Positions 10,667 to 21,635 of a stretch of DNA of 64,000 nt are shown one piece after another. The DNA comes from Methylomarinovum caldicuralii (GTDB taxonomy: Bacteria; Pseudomonadota; Gammaproteobacteria; Methylococcales; Methylothermaceae): assembly GCF_033126985.1 (NCBI RefSeq), contig NZ_AP024714.1, positions 310,001 through 374,000 on the forward strand, in the 5' to 3' direction. The translations under genes and the position numbers were made by a program. Within the stretch, counting starts at the first letter, position 1; every line of letters starts with the position of its first letter. A model generated the notes under the pieces. That model saw only the letters and a program-made list of their open reading frames with translations. It did not search any database and was not told where the DNA came from.

Positions 10667-12426
10667 TTCGATCTCACGCTTTTGATCCAGTCCATCACCC
10701 ATACACGGGCGGTTTCGAGCATTTCCGCAGGCGACTGCGGGGCCGGCACGGAAACCGGCACCTCCGCCGGCACCGGCGGAGCGGGATTGGCCGCCAGCAA
10801 AGCGTCGATGCGGGGGATCAGCCAATCCTGTCCCTGGACGGCCGCCGTTTCCGATGCCCGCACCAGGCGCTGCACCTCGATGAGATCCAGATTGCCGGGA
10901 ACCCCGCGGCTCTTGGCCGCCAGATCGCAATAAACCAGCCGGGGATCACCTTCGCCCCAGGCCGGGTGCCGGCGCACCAGATCCCGCAGCCATTGCCAGC
11001 ACTCCAAGGTCAGCAAACGTTCGCCCAAGTCCCGCAGTTCATCCCAGGTCCAGGACAGCGTCAGCGCCCGCCTGAAGTAGCGCCCGCTGACTGAAAACAG
11101 GCGCGAGACGGCTTCCGGATGCTGTGCCGCCACCACGGCCGCCTCATCAAGCAGAGCCAGCACCTGGGTCTTGTCAGGCGGCTGCCGGGCGGCCAGGTCC
11201 ATCGCCTGCTTCAATGCCTTGCGCTGAATCTGGAGTTCGGCTTCCGGCCGCCCCAGGCGGATCTGCAGCAGGGCGATGAGCCAGTCCCCCCAGGGCGCCG
11301 GTACCTGCTCGCGGGCACGGTAAAACTGGATTTCCGCCGAGGCCAGTCCCGCCTGTTGGCGGATGATGCCTTCCAGGGCCAGCCAGCGGGCGCGGTCCTT
11401 GGGCGTCTCGGCCAAAGGTTCGGCGGCGGCCACTTCCTTGCGCGCCAGATCGCTGCGGCCGGCCGCCAGCTGCCTGCCCACCTGGGCGACGACGGCATCG
11501 AACAGACGGCGGCGCGCCTCGCGGTCGAGAGGATTGCGGGCCAGAACCCGGCCGAACAGGCGGATGGCCTTCTTGTAGGCACCGCGCTCGAAGGCCGCCT
11601 CCGCCAGGGCGGTCAGGAAGGCGTCGTCATCCGGGAATGCCTCCAGGGCCGCCTCCAGCACCCGGCGGCGGCGTTGCCGGTCCCCGCGCAGGCGGTAGTA
11701 ATCGGCCAGATCCTGCCAGCTTTGGCGGCATCCGGGATCCAGCTGGCAGGCCGGAATCAGACTCTGTTCGATCTCCTCGGCCCCCGGTCCGAAATGTCGC
11801 CGCGCCAGCTCGGCCCGGTGCCGGGCCACGGCCGCGGCCTCAAGGCGATCCCCTCGGGTCTGATAGACTTTGCCCAGCTGGACCCAGGTCTGGAAGGCTT
11901 CCCGGGGATCGCCGTAACGCTCCAGATGCAAAGCCTGCAGGCGCAGGCGGTCCGCCTCGTCCAGGGGGCCGAAATGGCGCTCGTAATCTTCCCGGCACTG
12001 GGGACAGTGGACCAGCAGCTGCTTCAGCAGATTCTGCCAGGACGGATCGTCATCCTCCCGGGCGCGGGCCAGTGGCCGGCGGAACAGCGCCTCGTCGTCG
12101 GTCTCCGCAGGGCGCAGGGATTTCAGGAATGGCGGCGTCAGCCGGGCCGGTTCCCGGAAAGGCGAATCCGGGCCGATGCGCGCCAGCCATGCTTCGGCCC
12201 GATGCTCCTCCCGGGGCTGACAGGCCAGCGCCGCCAACCACCAACGCAGGTCCCGGTAAGGAGAGCGAAAGGGAAGCTGCTTGAGCGCCGCCTCCATGGC
12301 CGCATCGTCCCCCCGGCAGAAGGCATAGAGAGCGGCTCGGGCGGCCGGCAGATGCCGCGCCAGGGGCGAGTCAGGCGGCACCTCGTCGCCGGCCAGGGCC
12401 AACAGCACCTGCCGCCGCGCATCCAT
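10663..12426 (-). CDS. TPR-like repeat protein heading the chaperone cluster
   Basis: A 587-residue soluble protein, almost wholly alpha-helical by composition, with degenerate tetratricopeptide-like segments (for example GDRLEAAAVARHRAELARRH and AFERGAYKKAIRLFGRVLAR in the middle). No signal peptide. A Cys pair (CPQC) occurs near residue 140. It starts 1 bp after the gatB stop, so it is likely expressed from the gatCAB promoter. TPR proteins often recruit Hsp70 or its clients; that role here is inferred from gene order. No enzyme motif is seen. Confidence 0.82.
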   Translation of the reverse strand: MDARRQVLLALAGDEVPPDSPLARHLPAARAALYAFCRGDDAAMEAALKQLPFRSPYRDLRWWLAALACQPREEHRAEAWLARIGPDSPFREPARLTPPFLKSLRPAETDDEALFRRPLARAREDDDPSWQNLLKQLLVHCPQCREDYERHFGPLDEADRLRLQALHLERYGDPREAFQTWVQLGKVYQTRGDRLEAAAVARHRAELARRHFGPGAEEIEQSLIPACQLDPGCRQSWQDLADYYRLRGDRQRRRRVLEAALEAFPDDDAFLTALAEAAFERGAYKKAIRLFGRVLARNPLDREARRRLFDAVVAQVGRQLAAGRSDLARKEVAAAEPLAETPKDRARWLALEGIIRQQAGLASAEIQFYRAREQVPAPWGDWLIALLQIRLGRPEAELQIQRKALKQAMDLAARQPPDKTQVLALLDEAAVVAAQHPEAVSRLFSVSGRYFRRALTLSWTWDELRDLGERLLTLECWQWLRDLVRRHPAWGEGDPRLVYCDLAAKSRGVPGNLDLIEVQRLVRASETAAVQGQDWLIPRIDALLAANPAPPVPAEVPVSVPAPQSPAEMLETARVWVMDWIKSVRSK

Positions 12427-12427
12427 C

Positions 12428-13864
12428 TCAGCCTTCCTGCAGCTTCTTCCGCAGCAGTTCGTTGACCTGTTTGGGATTGGCCTTGCCGCCGGTGGCCTTC
12501 ATCACCTGGCCGACGAAGAAGCCGAACAGCTTGTCCTTGCCGGCGCGGTACTGTTCCACCTGTTTGGGATTGGCGGCGATCACCTCGTCGATGATCTTTT
12601 CGATGGCACCGGTATCGGTGATCTGTTTGAGGCCTTTCTCATCGATCAGAGTATCGGCGTCCTTGCCCGTCTCCCACATCAGCTCGAACACCTGCTTGGC
12701 AATCTTGCCGGAGATGGTGTTGTCGGCGACACGTTTGAGGAGACCGGCGAGGCGGTCGGCGCTCACCGGGCTCGCCACGATGTCGAGGCCGGCCTTGTTG
12801 AGGGCGCCGGACAGCTCCACCATGACCCAGTTGGCGGCCAGTTTGGGATCGACGCCCGATTCTCTGACCACCTGCTCATAGTAGTCGGAAATCCCGCGGG
12901 TGGCGGTGAGCACCTCGGCATCGCAAGGTTTGAGACCGTACTGGTCGATGAAGCGGTGGTAGCGCTGCTCCGGCAGCTCCGGCAGCTCCCGGCGCACTTC
13001 GTCGATGAAGTCGTCGCTGATGACCAGGGGCAAAAGATCGGGGTCAGGGAAGTAACGATAGTCGTTGGCTTCCTCCTTGGTGCGCATGGGACGGGTTTCA
13101 TCCTTGTCGGCGTCATAGAGACGGGTCTCCTGGACGATGGTGCCGCCCGATTCGAGCACTTCGATCTGACGTTCGATCTCGTAGGCAATCGCCCGCTCGA
13201 CGAAGCGGAACGAGTTGACGTTCTTGATTTCGGTGCGGGTGCCGAATTTCGCCGCCCCCTTCGGCCGCACCGAGACGTTGGCGTCACAGCGGAACGATCC
13301 TTCCTGCATGTTGCCGTCGCTGATGCCGAGCCACACCACCAGCTGGTGCAGCTTCTTCATGTAGGCGACCGCCTCTTGCGGCGAGCGCAGGTCCGGCTCG
13401 GAGACGATCTCCAGCAGCGGGGTGCCGGCGCGGTTGAGGTCGATGCCGGTCAGGCCCTGGAAATCCTCGTGCAGGGACTTGCCGGCGTCTTCTTCCAGAT
13501 GGGCGCGGGTGATGCCGATGCGCTTTTCCCGGCCGTCCAGATGGATCATCAGATGGCCCTTGCCCACCACCGGCAGCTCGTACTGGCTGATCTGATAGCC
13601 TTTGGGCAGGTCGGGGTAGAAGTAGTTCTTGCGCGCGAACACTGACCTCCGGGCGATTTCCGCCTCCACCGCCAACCCGAACCGGACCGCCAGGCGCACC
13701 GCCCTTTCGTTGAGCACCGGCAGGGTACCGGGCATCCCCAGGTCCAGGGCGCAGGCCTGGGTGTTGGGCTCGGCCCCGTAGGCGGTGGAAGCCCCGGAGA
13801 AGATCTTGGATTTGGTAAGGAGCTGGACGTGGATCTCCAGCCCGATGACAGGTTCCCATTCCAT
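12428..13864 (-). CDS. gatB: Asp-tRNA(Asn)/Glu-tRNA(Gln) amidotransferase subunit B
   Basis: A 478-residue GatB, the subunit that binds mischarged tRNA and activates it with ATP. It starts [20 protein letters not shown] and includes the family signature [20 protein letters not shown] and [12 protein letters not shown]; the C-terminal YqeY-like domain (about 330-478) ends [16 protein letters not shown]. It works with GatA and GatC to convert Glu-tRNA(Gln) or Asp-tRNA(Asn) to the correct amide. Order gatC-gatA-gatB on the minus strand with short gaps (24 bp to gatA) is the usual operon. Confidence 0.97.
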   Translation of the reverse strand: MEWEPVIGLEIHVQLLTKSKIFSGASTAYGAEPNTQACALDLGMPGTLPVLNERAVRLAVRFGLAVEAEIARRSVFARKNYFYPDLPKGYQISQYELPVVGKGHLMIHLDGREKRIGITRAHLEEDAGKSLHEDFQGLTGIDLNRAGTPLLEIVSEPDLRSPQEAVAYMKKLHQLVVWLGISDGNMQEGSFRCDANVSVRPKGAAKFGTRTEIKNVNSFRFVERAIAYEIERQIEVLESGGTIVQETRLYDADKDETRPMRTKEEANDYRYFPDPDLLPLVISDDFIDEVRRELPELPEQRYHRFIDQYGLKPCDAEVLTATRGISDYYEQVVRESGVDPKLAANWVMVELSGALNKAGLDIVASPVSADRLAGLLKRVADNTISGKIAKQVFELMWETGKDADTLIDEKGLKQITDTGAIEKIIDEVIAANPKQVEQYRAGKDKLFGFFVGQVMKATGGKANPKQVNELLRKKLQEG

Positions 13865-13888
13865 CGTGTCGATTCCTCTGCGATTGGT

Positions 13889-15340
13889 TCAGGCGAAGGC
13901 TTCCGGCAGGCGCCGGTGCCAGTCGGTCACCTGTTGATAACGGTGGGCGGCGCCGAGCAGGCGGGCCTCGTCGAAATAGGCGCCGATCAGCTGCATGCCC
14001 ACCGGCAGGCCGTCGATGAAACCGGCCGGCAGCGATATCCCCGGCAGCCCGGCGAGGTTGACGGCGATGGTGTAGATGTCCGACAGATACATGGACAAGG
14101 GGTCGCCGGTTTTCTCCCCGAGACGGAAGGCCGGGGTGGGGGTGGTGGGCCCGAGGATCAGGTCCACTTCCTCGAAGGCGCGCTTGAAGTCGTCGGCGAT
14201 CAGGCGGCGGATCTTCTGGGCCTTGAGGTAATAGGCGTCGTAGTAACCGGCCGACAGGGCGTAGGTGCCGATGAGGATGCGGCGCTTGACCTCGGCGCCG
14301 AAACCTTCGGCGCGGGTGCGCAGGTAAAGGTCCTCGAGATCCTTGGGATCTTCGCAGCGGTAGCCGTAGCGCACCCCGTCGTAACGGGCCAGGTTGGAGG
14401 AGCACTCCGACGGGGCGATGACGTAGTAGGCCGGCACCGACAGGCCGATGTTGGGCAGATCGATGTCCCGGAACTCGGCCCCCAGTTTTCGGTATTCGGC
14501 GACGGCCGCCTCCAGCACCCGGGCCATTTTGGCATCGAGATCCCGGAAGAACTGGGTCGGCAGGCCGATTTTCAGACCCTTCAGGTCCAGGTCGAGGGCG
14601 GCGGCGTAGTCGGGCACCGGCGCGTCCACGCTGGTGGAGTCACGTTCGTCGAAGCCGGCCATAGCCTGCAGCAGCAGGGCGCAGTCCTCGGCGCTGCGGG
14701 CCATGGGACCGCCCTGGTCGAGACTGGAGGCGAAGGCGATCATCCCCCAGCGCGACACCCGCCCGTAGGTGGGCTTGAGCCCGGTGATGCCGCAGAAGGC
14801 CGCCGGCTGGCGGATGGAACCGCCGGTGTCGGTGCCGGTGGCCGCCGGCACCAGACCTGCCGCCACCGCCGCCGCCGAGCCGCCGGAGGAACCGCCGGGC
14901 ACCCGCTCCGGATTCCAGGGGTTCCGCACCGGGCCGTAATAGCTGGTCTCGTTGGACGAGCCCATGGCGAACTCGTCCATGTTGAGCTTGCCCAGTAGCA
15001 CGGTGCCGGCCTCGGCCAGCCGCCGCACCACGGTGGCATCGTAGGGGGCGGGGAAATTGTCGAGCATCCTGGAGCCGCAGCTGGTGCGGATGCCGTCGGT
15101 GCAGAAGATATCCTTCTGCGCCAGGGGGATGCCGGTGAGCGGCCCGCCCTCGCCTTTGGCCAGCCTGGCGTCGGCGGCCTCCGCATCGGCGAGAGCCCGC
15201 TCGGCGGTGACGGTGATGAAGGCGTTGAGCTGCGGCTGGTGGCGCTCAATGCGGGCGAGAAAATGCCCGCTCAGCTCACGGCTGGAAAATTCCTTGTTTT
15301 TCAGTCCTTGGGCCAGTTCGGCCAGGGTTTTGGTGTGCAT
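13889..15340 (-). CDS. gatA: Asp-tRNA(Asn)/Glu-tRNA(Gln) amidotransferase subunit A
   Basis: A 483-residue amidase-signature enzyme. The catalytic Ser-cisSer-Lys triad is visible: Lys76 in PLAQKDIF, Ser151 in [14 protein letters not shown] and nucleophile Ser175 in [12 protein letters not shown]. It releases ammonia from glutamine and channels it to GatB. It lies 20 bp after gatC and 24 bp before gatB, with no frameshift or missing motif. Confidence 0.97.
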   Translation of the reverse strand: MHTKTLAELAQGLKNKEFSSRELSGHFLARIERHQPQLNAFITVTAERALADAEAADARLAKGEGGPLTGIPLAQKDIFCTDGIRTSCGSRMLDNFPAPYDATVVRRLAEAGTVLLGKLNMDEFAMGSSNETSYYGPVRNPWNPERVPGGSSGGSAAAVAAGLVPAATGTDTGGSIRQPAAFCGITGLKPTYGRVSRWGMIAFASSLDQGGPMARSAEDCALLLQAMAGFDERDSTSVDAPVPDYAAALDLDLKGLKIGLPTQFFRDLDAKMARVLEAAVAEYRKLGAEFRDIDLPNIGLSVPAYYVIAPSECSSNLARYDGVRYGYRCEDPKDLEDLYLRTRAEGFGAEVKRRILIGTYALSAGYYDAYYLKAQKIRRLIADDFKRAFEEVDLILGPTTPTPAFRLGEKTGDPLSMYLSDIYTIAVNLAGLPGISLPAGFIDGLPVGMQLIGAYFDEARLLGAAHRYQQVTDWHRRLPEAFA

Positions 15341-15360
15341 GGCGCTCCTTGGAATTAAGT

Positions 15361-15648
15361 TCAGTCGATGACTTTGGGCACCAGATACAGGCCGTTTGCC
15401 ACCGCCGGGGCGACAGCCTGGAACTTTTCCCGCTGGTTCGGTTCTGTGACCTCATCGGGCCGCAGCCGCTGCGGCAGGTCGAGGGGATGGGCCATGGGCT
15501 CGACGGATTCGGTATCGACGGCGTTCATCTGGGCGACGAAGTCCAGGATTCCGGACAGGTCGTGGGCGTACTTGGCGGCGGCCCCGTCGTCGATGCCGAT
15601 GCGGGCCAGCCAGGCGATCTGCTTGACTTCTTCGATGGAAAGGGACAT
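15361..15648 (-). CDS. gatC: Asp-tRNA(Asn)/Glu-tRNA(Gln) amidotransferase subunit C
   Basis: A 95-residue GatC, the small belt subunit that holds GatA and GatB together. It starts [19 protein letters not shown] and has the conserved [17 protein letters not shown] segment. ATG 15648 is preceded by CAGGAG; longer open frames upstream have no family match. It is the first gene of gatCAB and, through close spacing, probably of the downstream chaperone genes. Its promoter region ends in an insertion sequence. Confidence 0.95.
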   Translation of the reverse strand: MSLSIEEVKQIAWLARIGIDDGAAAKYAHDLSGILDFVAQMNAVDTESVEPMAHPLDLPQRLRPDEVTEPNQREKFQAVAPAVANGLYLVPKVID

Positions 15649-15807
15649 GACGGACTCCTGCTCGAAAGCGTTTTTCATGCAGCAACCGCATATGATAACC
15701 CAGATTCCCTGATAAGCCTGCAACCTGCGGGAAATGGGTCTGTATTACCATGATACAGATGTGGTTATCTCTAAAAATGCTCTCGAGGCAGGGCGGTGGG
15801 CATCTCT
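15649..15807. other. gatC upstream region left of the insertion sequence
   Basis: About 160 bp without a gene. On the minus strand a possible -10 (TATCAT near 15690) lies about 45 bp before the gatC ATG, without a convincing -35 at the normal distance. This is the surviving left half of the gatC/mreB divergent control region. Confidence 0.35.
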
Positions 15808-15834
15808 GAGGGTGAAAAAGGTGCCACTGCGGGG
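15808..15834 (+). repeat. left imperfect inverted repeat of the insertion sequence
   Basis: Core TGAAAAAGGTGCCACTGCGG on the plus strand resembles the reverse complement of 17274-17296 (GAGAAAAGGCGCACGCTGCA) with a one-base gap and several mismatches. Assignment as the terminal repeat is tentative. Confidence 0.3.
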
Positions 15835-15929
15835 CTGCTTACCGGGCCGCAGGCGTGCTCAAGACAAGCGCCATTCTGCGCAGGTGGCGCATCGACGGAG
15901 TAAAGACAACTCAAGCAGCGAAGGGATGG

Positions 15930-17222
15930 CTATTCCAACTGACAACTGGCGTAGTACAGCCAGTCGAGCCGGAAGGCTGTCTTGGCGAAGTCCAGCCGCC
16001 AGCGTCGGGCATGGCAGACCAGGCGTGCCGTGGAACGGATCAGATGGCGGATCAAGGGACGAATGCCATGCCCTCTGGCCTTCGGCGGCAACAGCTGATA
16101 CTGGATCATCCGTAACAACAACTGGGCCAGCTGGCCACACAGGTAATAGGCCTGATTGGCATGGAAGGCGCGGCAGGGTGGATGATGCAGATCGAGATCG
16201 ATCAACGGCCCCTTGAAGGCATTTTCCTGGCCTTGTTTCTGGCGATGCCGACGCACCAGTTCGTCCACTGGCAGATCGTCACGTGAGACCAGGATGACGG
16301 TATAGGCCGGCTGAAGGCGTTTCTGTGCGCCGTCATGGGTCCGACGGATCACCACATAGGGATGTTCCCGCCACCCCTGGGGACGATGGTAGGTCAGCGT
16401 CGCCTCTTCCCCCAGTCCAATGTCGGTCCAGGCCTCGTCGGTCAGACCCTCGATCGAGTCGAGCACCGGGCGCCGAAAGCCTTCGTGCGTGACGCTGATG
16501 GAGTAGTCCCAGCCCCGGCGATGGCAGTCCTCGACGAAGTCCTTGCTGTAATAGGCATTGTCCACATGAACCCACACCGGGGTTTCTGGTGCGATCCAGG
16601 ACGCCACCGCGGCCAGCTGTTCCCGCCAGCCCTCCGTGACCGACACGCCGCCCGGATGCAACCGGGCCGCGCCCCAGGCGGTGCCGAGGAAGACGCCATG
16701 CAGCCAGTATTGATCCTGGCCGTTGTAGCCCTTGGCCGCTTGCTCGAATAAAGGTCCCGACACCTCGATGGCGCTGCCATCGACGAACAGAGGAAGATAA
16801 CCTCGCTGATCGAGTTCATGAGCAATGACCGCCGGCATCACCTCAGCGGCCACCGATTGCACCAGCAACTCCAAGCGTTCGATCGAGTGGGCATCGAAAC
16901 GGCAGAGATACTCGCCTAATCTCCGGCTGTCAGGCACTTCCGACAACCCCAGCAACCGCTTTCCCACCGCATCGACCCGCAAGACGTCCACATCCGACAA
17001 CGCCCCACCACCGGCCACCTGGGAAGCCACCAGCGATAACAGCATCTGCGCATCACTCGCGCCACGGGCGCGTTGCTTCAGGCGAAGTGTCTCTCCGATG
17101 CGCTCACCGAGCCTCAACCGATTGAACAAGCGACCGAGAAATATCCATCCCCCATGGCTGGTCAGCTTCTCGTCGGTGAAGTCGATCTCGATCTTGGCGG
17201 GCATTGGTTGTAGGCTTGTCAT
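15930..17222 (-). CDS. IS1380-family DDE transposase
   Basis: A 430-residue transposase, a typical length. The N-terminus KIEIDFTDEKLTSHGGWIFL and the following helical region resemble IS1380 transposases; acidic residues of the DDE core are in LFVDGSAIEVSG (first Asp), WVHVDNAYYSKDF (second Asp) and QENAFKGPLIDLDLHH (Glu, with the trailing region). The frame is uninterrupted, so the enzyme may be active. It points the same way as gatC. The start at 17222 is the first ATG; MPAKIEIDF 18 bases later is an alternative. Family assignment is by motif recall. Confidence 0.8.
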   Translation of the reverse strand: MTSLQPMPAKIEIDFTDEKLTSHGGWIFLGRLFNRLRLGERIGETLRLKQRARGASDAQMLLSLVASQVAGGGALSDVDVLRVDAVGKRLLGLSEVPDSRRLGEYLCRFDAHSIERLELLVQSVAAEVMPAVIAHELDQRGYLPLFVDGSAIEVSGPLFEQAAKGYNGQDQYWLHGVFLGTAWGAARLHPGGVSVTEGWREQLAAVASWIAPETPVWVHVDNAYYSKDFVEDCHRRGWDYSISVTHEGFRRPVLDSIEGLTDEAWTDIGLGEEATLTYHRPQGWREHPYVVIRRTHDGAQKRLQPAYTVILVSRDDLPVDELVRRHRQKQGQENAFKGPLIDLDLHHPPCRAFHANQAYYLCGQLAQLLLRMIQYQLLPPKARGHGIRPLIRHLIRSTARLVCHARRWRLDFAKTAFRLDWLYYASCQLE

Positions 17223-17270
17223 CGGCGCACCTGTGGGGTGTGGGTTTGCTTACCTGGCATTTTGCCGTAA

Positions 17271-17300
17271 CTCCCTGCAGCGTGCGCCTTTTCTCTGCTA
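17271..17300 (-). repeat. right imperfect inverted repeat of the insertion sequence
   Basis: On the minus strand this reads TAGCAGAGAAAAGGCGCACG and then CTGCAGGGAG, pairing imperfectly with 15808-15834. See the left repeat. Confidence 0.3.
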
Positions 17301-17310
17301 GGGTCCCAGA

Positions 17311-17364
17311 CCTATCCGGGGATCAAGGTATGATAATCCATCCCTTGCCCGATCCCCTATCCGG
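17311..17364. promoter_or_regulatory. mreB upstream element with inverted and direct repeats around a -10-like box
   Basis: GGGGATC (17318-17324) and GATCCCC (17351-17357) form a perfect inverted repeat, and CCTATCCGG occurs twice in direct orientation (17311-17319 and 17356-17364). Between them lies TATGATAAT (17329-17337), a strong -10 candidate with no clear -35. It lies 37-90 bp before the mreB ATG and next to the insertion sequence end. It may be the mreB promoter with an operator; function is inferred. Confidence 0.4.
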
Positions 17365-17376
17365 TTGTTAAAGTAA

Positions 17377-18444
<1,068 letters not shown>

Positions 18445-18456
18445 CGGCACCGCACC

Positions 18457-19326
18457 TTGACCGCTAAACCCATCTTCACCCGCGGCCCGTCGCTTCCGGC
18501 CCGGCTGGCGCTATGCGTGATCGCTTCGCTCGCCCTGATGGCGGCGGACCACCACCGCCATCTCGACCGGCTGCGCCAGGGACTGGCGCTGACCGCCTAT
18601 CCGGTCCAGTGGCTTGCCAGCACGCCGGCCCGGATTGGAAAGGCGCTGGCCGAACAGCTGGCCGCGCATCAGGTGCTGGTGGCAGAAAACCGGGCCCTCA
18701 AACGCCAGGTCGCCGAACTCAAACGACGCACCCTCAAGTACGAGGCACTTAAGAAGGAAAACGACCGCCTGCGCGCCTTTCTGGACAACTCCTTCAAACT
18801 GGGCGAGCAGATGCTGGTGGCCGAGCTGCTGGCGGTCAACCTGGTTCCCTACGAGCATCGGGTGCTGGTCAACAAGGGCAGCCAGTTCGGGGTGCACGTG
18901 GGCCAGCCGGTTGTGAGCGTCGACGGCGTGGTGGGTCAGGTGGTGCGCGTCACGCCGCTGACGGCGGAGGTGCTGCTGATCACCGATCCCAACCACGCCA
19001 TTCCGGTCCAGGTCAACCGCAACGGTCTGCGCGCCATCGCCGTCGGCAGCGGCGAGTACGACCGTCTCGTGCTGCCCAACCTGCCCAACAACGTGGACAT
19101 CCGCCCCGGCGACCTGCTGGTTTCCTCCGGCCTCGGCGGGGTGTTCCCCCAGGGCTATCCGGTGGCCCGGGTCACGACGGTCGCGCCGCAACCGGGCAAA
19201 CACTTCGCCAGGGTAGAGGCCAAACCAACCACCGCCCTCGACCGCATCCGCGAGGTCCTCATCACCTGGAGCCAGAACACACCTTCCCCGTTCCTGCCGC
19301 CGACCGCCGATGCAGCCCGCCCCTGA
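18457..19326 (+). CDS. mreC: rod shape-determining protein MreC
   Basis: A 289-residue bitopic inner-membrane protein. One membrane segment (about 14-32, LPARLALCVIASLALMAADH) is followed by a coiled coil (about 65-110) and the MreC beta domain, with VLVNKGSQFGVHVGQPVVS and GDLLVSSGLGGVFPQGYPVA. The only start that keeps the full membrane segment is TTG at 18457, 12 bp after mreB; the ATG at 18441 is in another frame and stops after eight codons. A TTG start implies modest translation. It overlaps mreD by 17 bp. Confidence 0.93.
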   Translation: MTAKPIFTRGPSLPARLALCVIASLALMAADHHRHLDRLRQGLALTAYPVQWLASTPARIGKALAEQLAAHQVLVAENRALKRQVAELKRRTLKYEALKKENDRLRAFLDNSFKLGEQMLVAELLAVNLVPYEHRVLVNKGSQFGVHVGQPVVSVDGVVGQVVRVTPLTAEVLLITDPNHAIPVQVNRNGLRAIAVGSGEYDRLVLPNLPNNVDIRPGDLLVSSGLGGVFPQGYPVARVTTVAPQPGKHFARVEAKPTTALDRIREVLITWSQNTPSPFLPPTADAARP

Positions 19327-19798
19327 ACCCAGTCCCTATCCCCTGATCGCGGCGACCCTGGTCGGCGCGCTGTGGCTGCGGCTGCTGGCCCTGCCCGAGG
19401 CCATCGTCCCCTTCAATCCCGACTGGGTGATGCTGGCGCTGATCTACTGGAGCCTGGCTCTGCCGCAGCGGCTTGGGGTGGGGCTGGCCTGGATCGTCGG
19501 CCTTTGGACCGATGCCGCCACCGCCAGCCTGCTGGGGCAGCACGCCCTCGTCTATGCGGTCGCCGCCTTCATCTGCGTCCGTTTCCACGCCCGCCTGCGC
19601 GTCTTTCCGCTCAGCCAGCAGATGCTGCTGGTTCTGGCCTTTCTCCTCGCCGCCCAGCTCATGACTTTCTGTTTCCAGTTCCTGCAGGGACGAAGCGGAC
19701 TGCGTTGGACCTACTGGCTCCCATCACTGACGGGCACGCTGGCCTGGCCACTGGTTCTAACCCTGTGCCGCCGCCTGAAACACCGCTTTCTGGGCTGA
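19310..19798 (+). CDS. mreD: rod shape-determining protein MreD
   Basis: A 162-residue hydrophobic protein with about five membrane helices, the normal MreD size. MreD bridges MreC and the PBP2-RodA synthase in the inner membrane. Conserved features are the N-terminal helix after PYPLIAATLVGALWLRLL and the segment NPDWVMLALIYWSLALPQR. It starts inside the end of mreC and stops 1 bp before mrdA, so it is translated with both. Confidence 0.93.
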   Translation: MQPAPEPSPYPLIAATLVGALWLRLLALPEAIVPFNPDWVMLALIYWSLALPQRLGVGLAWIVGLWTDAATASLLGQHALVYAVAAFICVRFHARLRVFPLSQQMLLVLAFLLAAQLMTFCFQFLQGRSGLRWTYWLPSLTGTLAWPLVLTLCRRLKHRFLG

Positions 19799-19799
19799 C

Positions 19800-21635
19800 A
19801 TGGCGCATTTCCGCCTCAAAGACGCCGTTCATGAAAACCGCCTGTTCCGGCAGCGGATCCTGACGTCCGCCGCCGTGGTGCTGGCGCTGACCCTGGCGCT
19901 CGTCGCCCGTCTGGTCTACCTCCAGATCTTCGGCCACGAACACTACGCCATGCTGGCCCGCGACAACCGGGTCAAGATCGCGCCCCTGCCCCCGACCCGC
20001 GGGCTGATCTACGACCGCCACGGCCGCATCCTGGCGGAAAACGTCCCGGTCTACAGTCTGGAAATCGTGCCCGAGCAGGTTGAGGACATGGAAGCGACCC
20101 TCGCCCGCCTGCAGCGGCTGCTCGCCGTCACCCCGGAGGAGATCGCCCGTTTCCGCCAGCAGCTGCGGCGCCACCGGCGCTTCGACAGCATCCCCTTGAA
20201 GCTCCATCTGAGCGACGCCGAAGTGGCGCGCTTCGCGGCCCGCAGGCCTTTCTTCCACGGCGTCGACATCCACGCCCGGCTGGTGCGTCATTATCCTTAC
20301 GGGGAACTGACCTCCCACGTGGTGGGCTACGTCGGCAGCATCGACGAACGCGAGCTCAAACGTCTCGATCCGGCTGAATACCGCGGCACCACCCACATCG
20401 GCAAGATCGGCATCGAACGCGCCTATGAGGACCTGCTCCACGGCCAGGCCGGCTATGCCGAGATCGAAACCAACGCCCGCGGCCGCGCGCTGCGGGTGCT
20501 GCGTGAGGTTGATCCCCGCCCCGGCGCCGATCTCCACTTGGGATTGGACATCGATCTGCAGCGTCTCGCCTATGAGGGCCTGGGGGAGCACAACGGCGCC
20601 GTGGTCGCCATCGAACCGGCCAGCGGCCAGGTACTGGCCCTGGTGAGCAAACCGGGCTTCGACCCCAACGCCTTCGTCTACGGCATCCGCCGTCAGGAAT
20701 ACCAGGCGCTGCAACGCTCCCCCGACCGCCCCCTGTTCGACCGCACCCTGCGGGGCCGCTATCCGCCCGGCTCCACGATCAAACCGTTTGTGGGGCTGGC
20801 GGGGCTGGAATACGGGGTCATCGACGCCCACCGGGAGATCTTCTGCCCCGGCTACTACCAGCTTCCCGGCGTCTCGCACCGTTACCGCGACTGGAAGAAA
20901 TGGGGCCACGGCCGGATCGACCTCAAAGACGCCATCGCCCAGTCGTGCGACGTCTATTTCTATGATCTGGCCCACAACCTCGGCATCGACCGCCTCCACG
21001 ATTTCCTGGACCGCTTCGGCTTCGGCCGCCGCACCGGCATCGATCTGGTGGGGGAAAAGGCCGGGCTGTTGCCGTCACGGGACTGGAAACGCAAGGTTTT
21101 CCACCAGCCCTGGTATCCGGGGGAAACCCTGATCGCCGGCATCGGCCAGGGCTTCCTGCAGGTGACGCCCCTGCAGCTGGCCCGGGCGGTGGCCGCCCTG
21201 GCCAACCGGGGCCGGCTCATCCGTCCCCATGTCGCCGCTTACCAGGTCAGCGGGGAGCGCTCGGCGCCGCTGTTCCCGGATCCCGGCGAAGGCCGCATTG
21301 CCCTCGATCCCCGCCACCTCCACACCATCGTCGACGCCATGATCGCGGTGGTGCACGGCCCCCGCGGCACCGCCCGCCGCATCGGCAAGGATCTGGACTT
21401 CCTCATCGCCGGCAAGACCGGCACCGCCCAGGTGTTCACGGTGAAACAGGACGAGGAATACCGGGCCAGCAAGCTCGCCAAGGAACTCCACGACCACGCC
21501 CTGTTCATCGCCTTCGCCCCGGCGGACCACCCCAGGATCGCGGTGGCGGTGATCGCCGAACACGCCGGCCACGGCGGCTCGGTGGCCGCCCCCATCGCCC
21601 GCCGTCTCATTCTCCATCATCTCAACCAGCCATGA
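19800..21635 (+). CDS. mrdA: penicillin-binding protein 2 (elongation transpeptidase)
   Basis: A 611-residue class B PBP, near E. coli PBP2 (633). A membrane anchor at about 19-40 precedes the dimerisation/pedestal domain (motif APLPPTRGLIYDRHGR) and a transpeptidase domain with Ser325-Thr-Ile-Lys (GSTIKP), SQSCDVYFYDLA (SxD/SxN region) and Lys539-Thr-Gly (AGKTGTAQVF). It crosslinks peptidoglycan during elongation with RodA. Its stop overlaps the mrdB start by 4 bp. Confidence 0.97.
   Translation: MAHFRLKDAVHENRLFRQRILTSAAVVLALTLALVARLVYLQIFGHEHYAMLARDNRVKIAPLPPTRGLIYDRHGRILAENVPVYSLEIVPEQVEDMEATLARLQRLLAVTPEEIARFRQQLRRHRRFDSIPLKLHLSDAEVARFAARRPFFHGVDIHARLVRHYPYGELTSHVVGYVGSIDERELKRLDPAEYRGTTHIGKIGIERAYEDLLHGQAGYAEIETNARGRALRVLREVDPRPGADLHLGLDIDLQRLAYEGLGEHNGAVVAIEPASGQVLALVSKPGFDPNAFVYGIRRQEYQALQRSPDRPLFDRTLRGRYPPGSTIKPFVGLAGLEYGVIDAHREIFCPGYYQLPGVSHRYRDWKKWGHGRIDLKDAIAQSCDVYFYDLAHNLGIDRLHDFLDRFGFGRRTGIDLVGEKAGLLPSRDWKRKVFHQPWYPGETLIAGIGQGFLQVTPLQLARAVAALANRGRLIRPHVAAYQVSGERSAPLFPDPGEGRIALDPRHLHTIVDAMIAVVHGPRGTARRIGKDLDFLIAGKTGTAQVFTVKQDEEYRASKLAKELHDHALFIAFAPADHPRIAVAVIAEHAGHGGSVAAPIARRLILHHLNQP

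Larger units (their letters stand above)
15808..17300 (-). mobile_element. IS1380-type insertion sequence (ends approximate)
   Basis: A single transposase gene flanked by imperfect inverted repeats (about 15808-15834 and 17271-17300, roughly two-thirds identical) that I take as the element ends. It measures about 1.5 kb, in the lower range of IS1380-family elements. I could not find an unambiguous target duplication, so the true ends may be some tens of bases away. It lies between gatC and mreB, genes that are divergent neighbours in many gammaproteobacteria, so it appears to have inserted in their shared control region. Confidence 0.6.

Noticed and set aside
10667-10930. N-terminal extension of the J-like protein
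   Set aside because: It reads through the coding region of the TPR gene in another frame with low-complexity Gly/Arg text; the ATGA overlap at 10666 is the natural start.
15736-15742. GGTCTG at 15737 and CAGACC at 17307 as insertion-sequence ends
   Set aside because: Only six bases agree and the sequences diverge at once; the longer imperfect repeats at 15808 and 17300 are better candidates.
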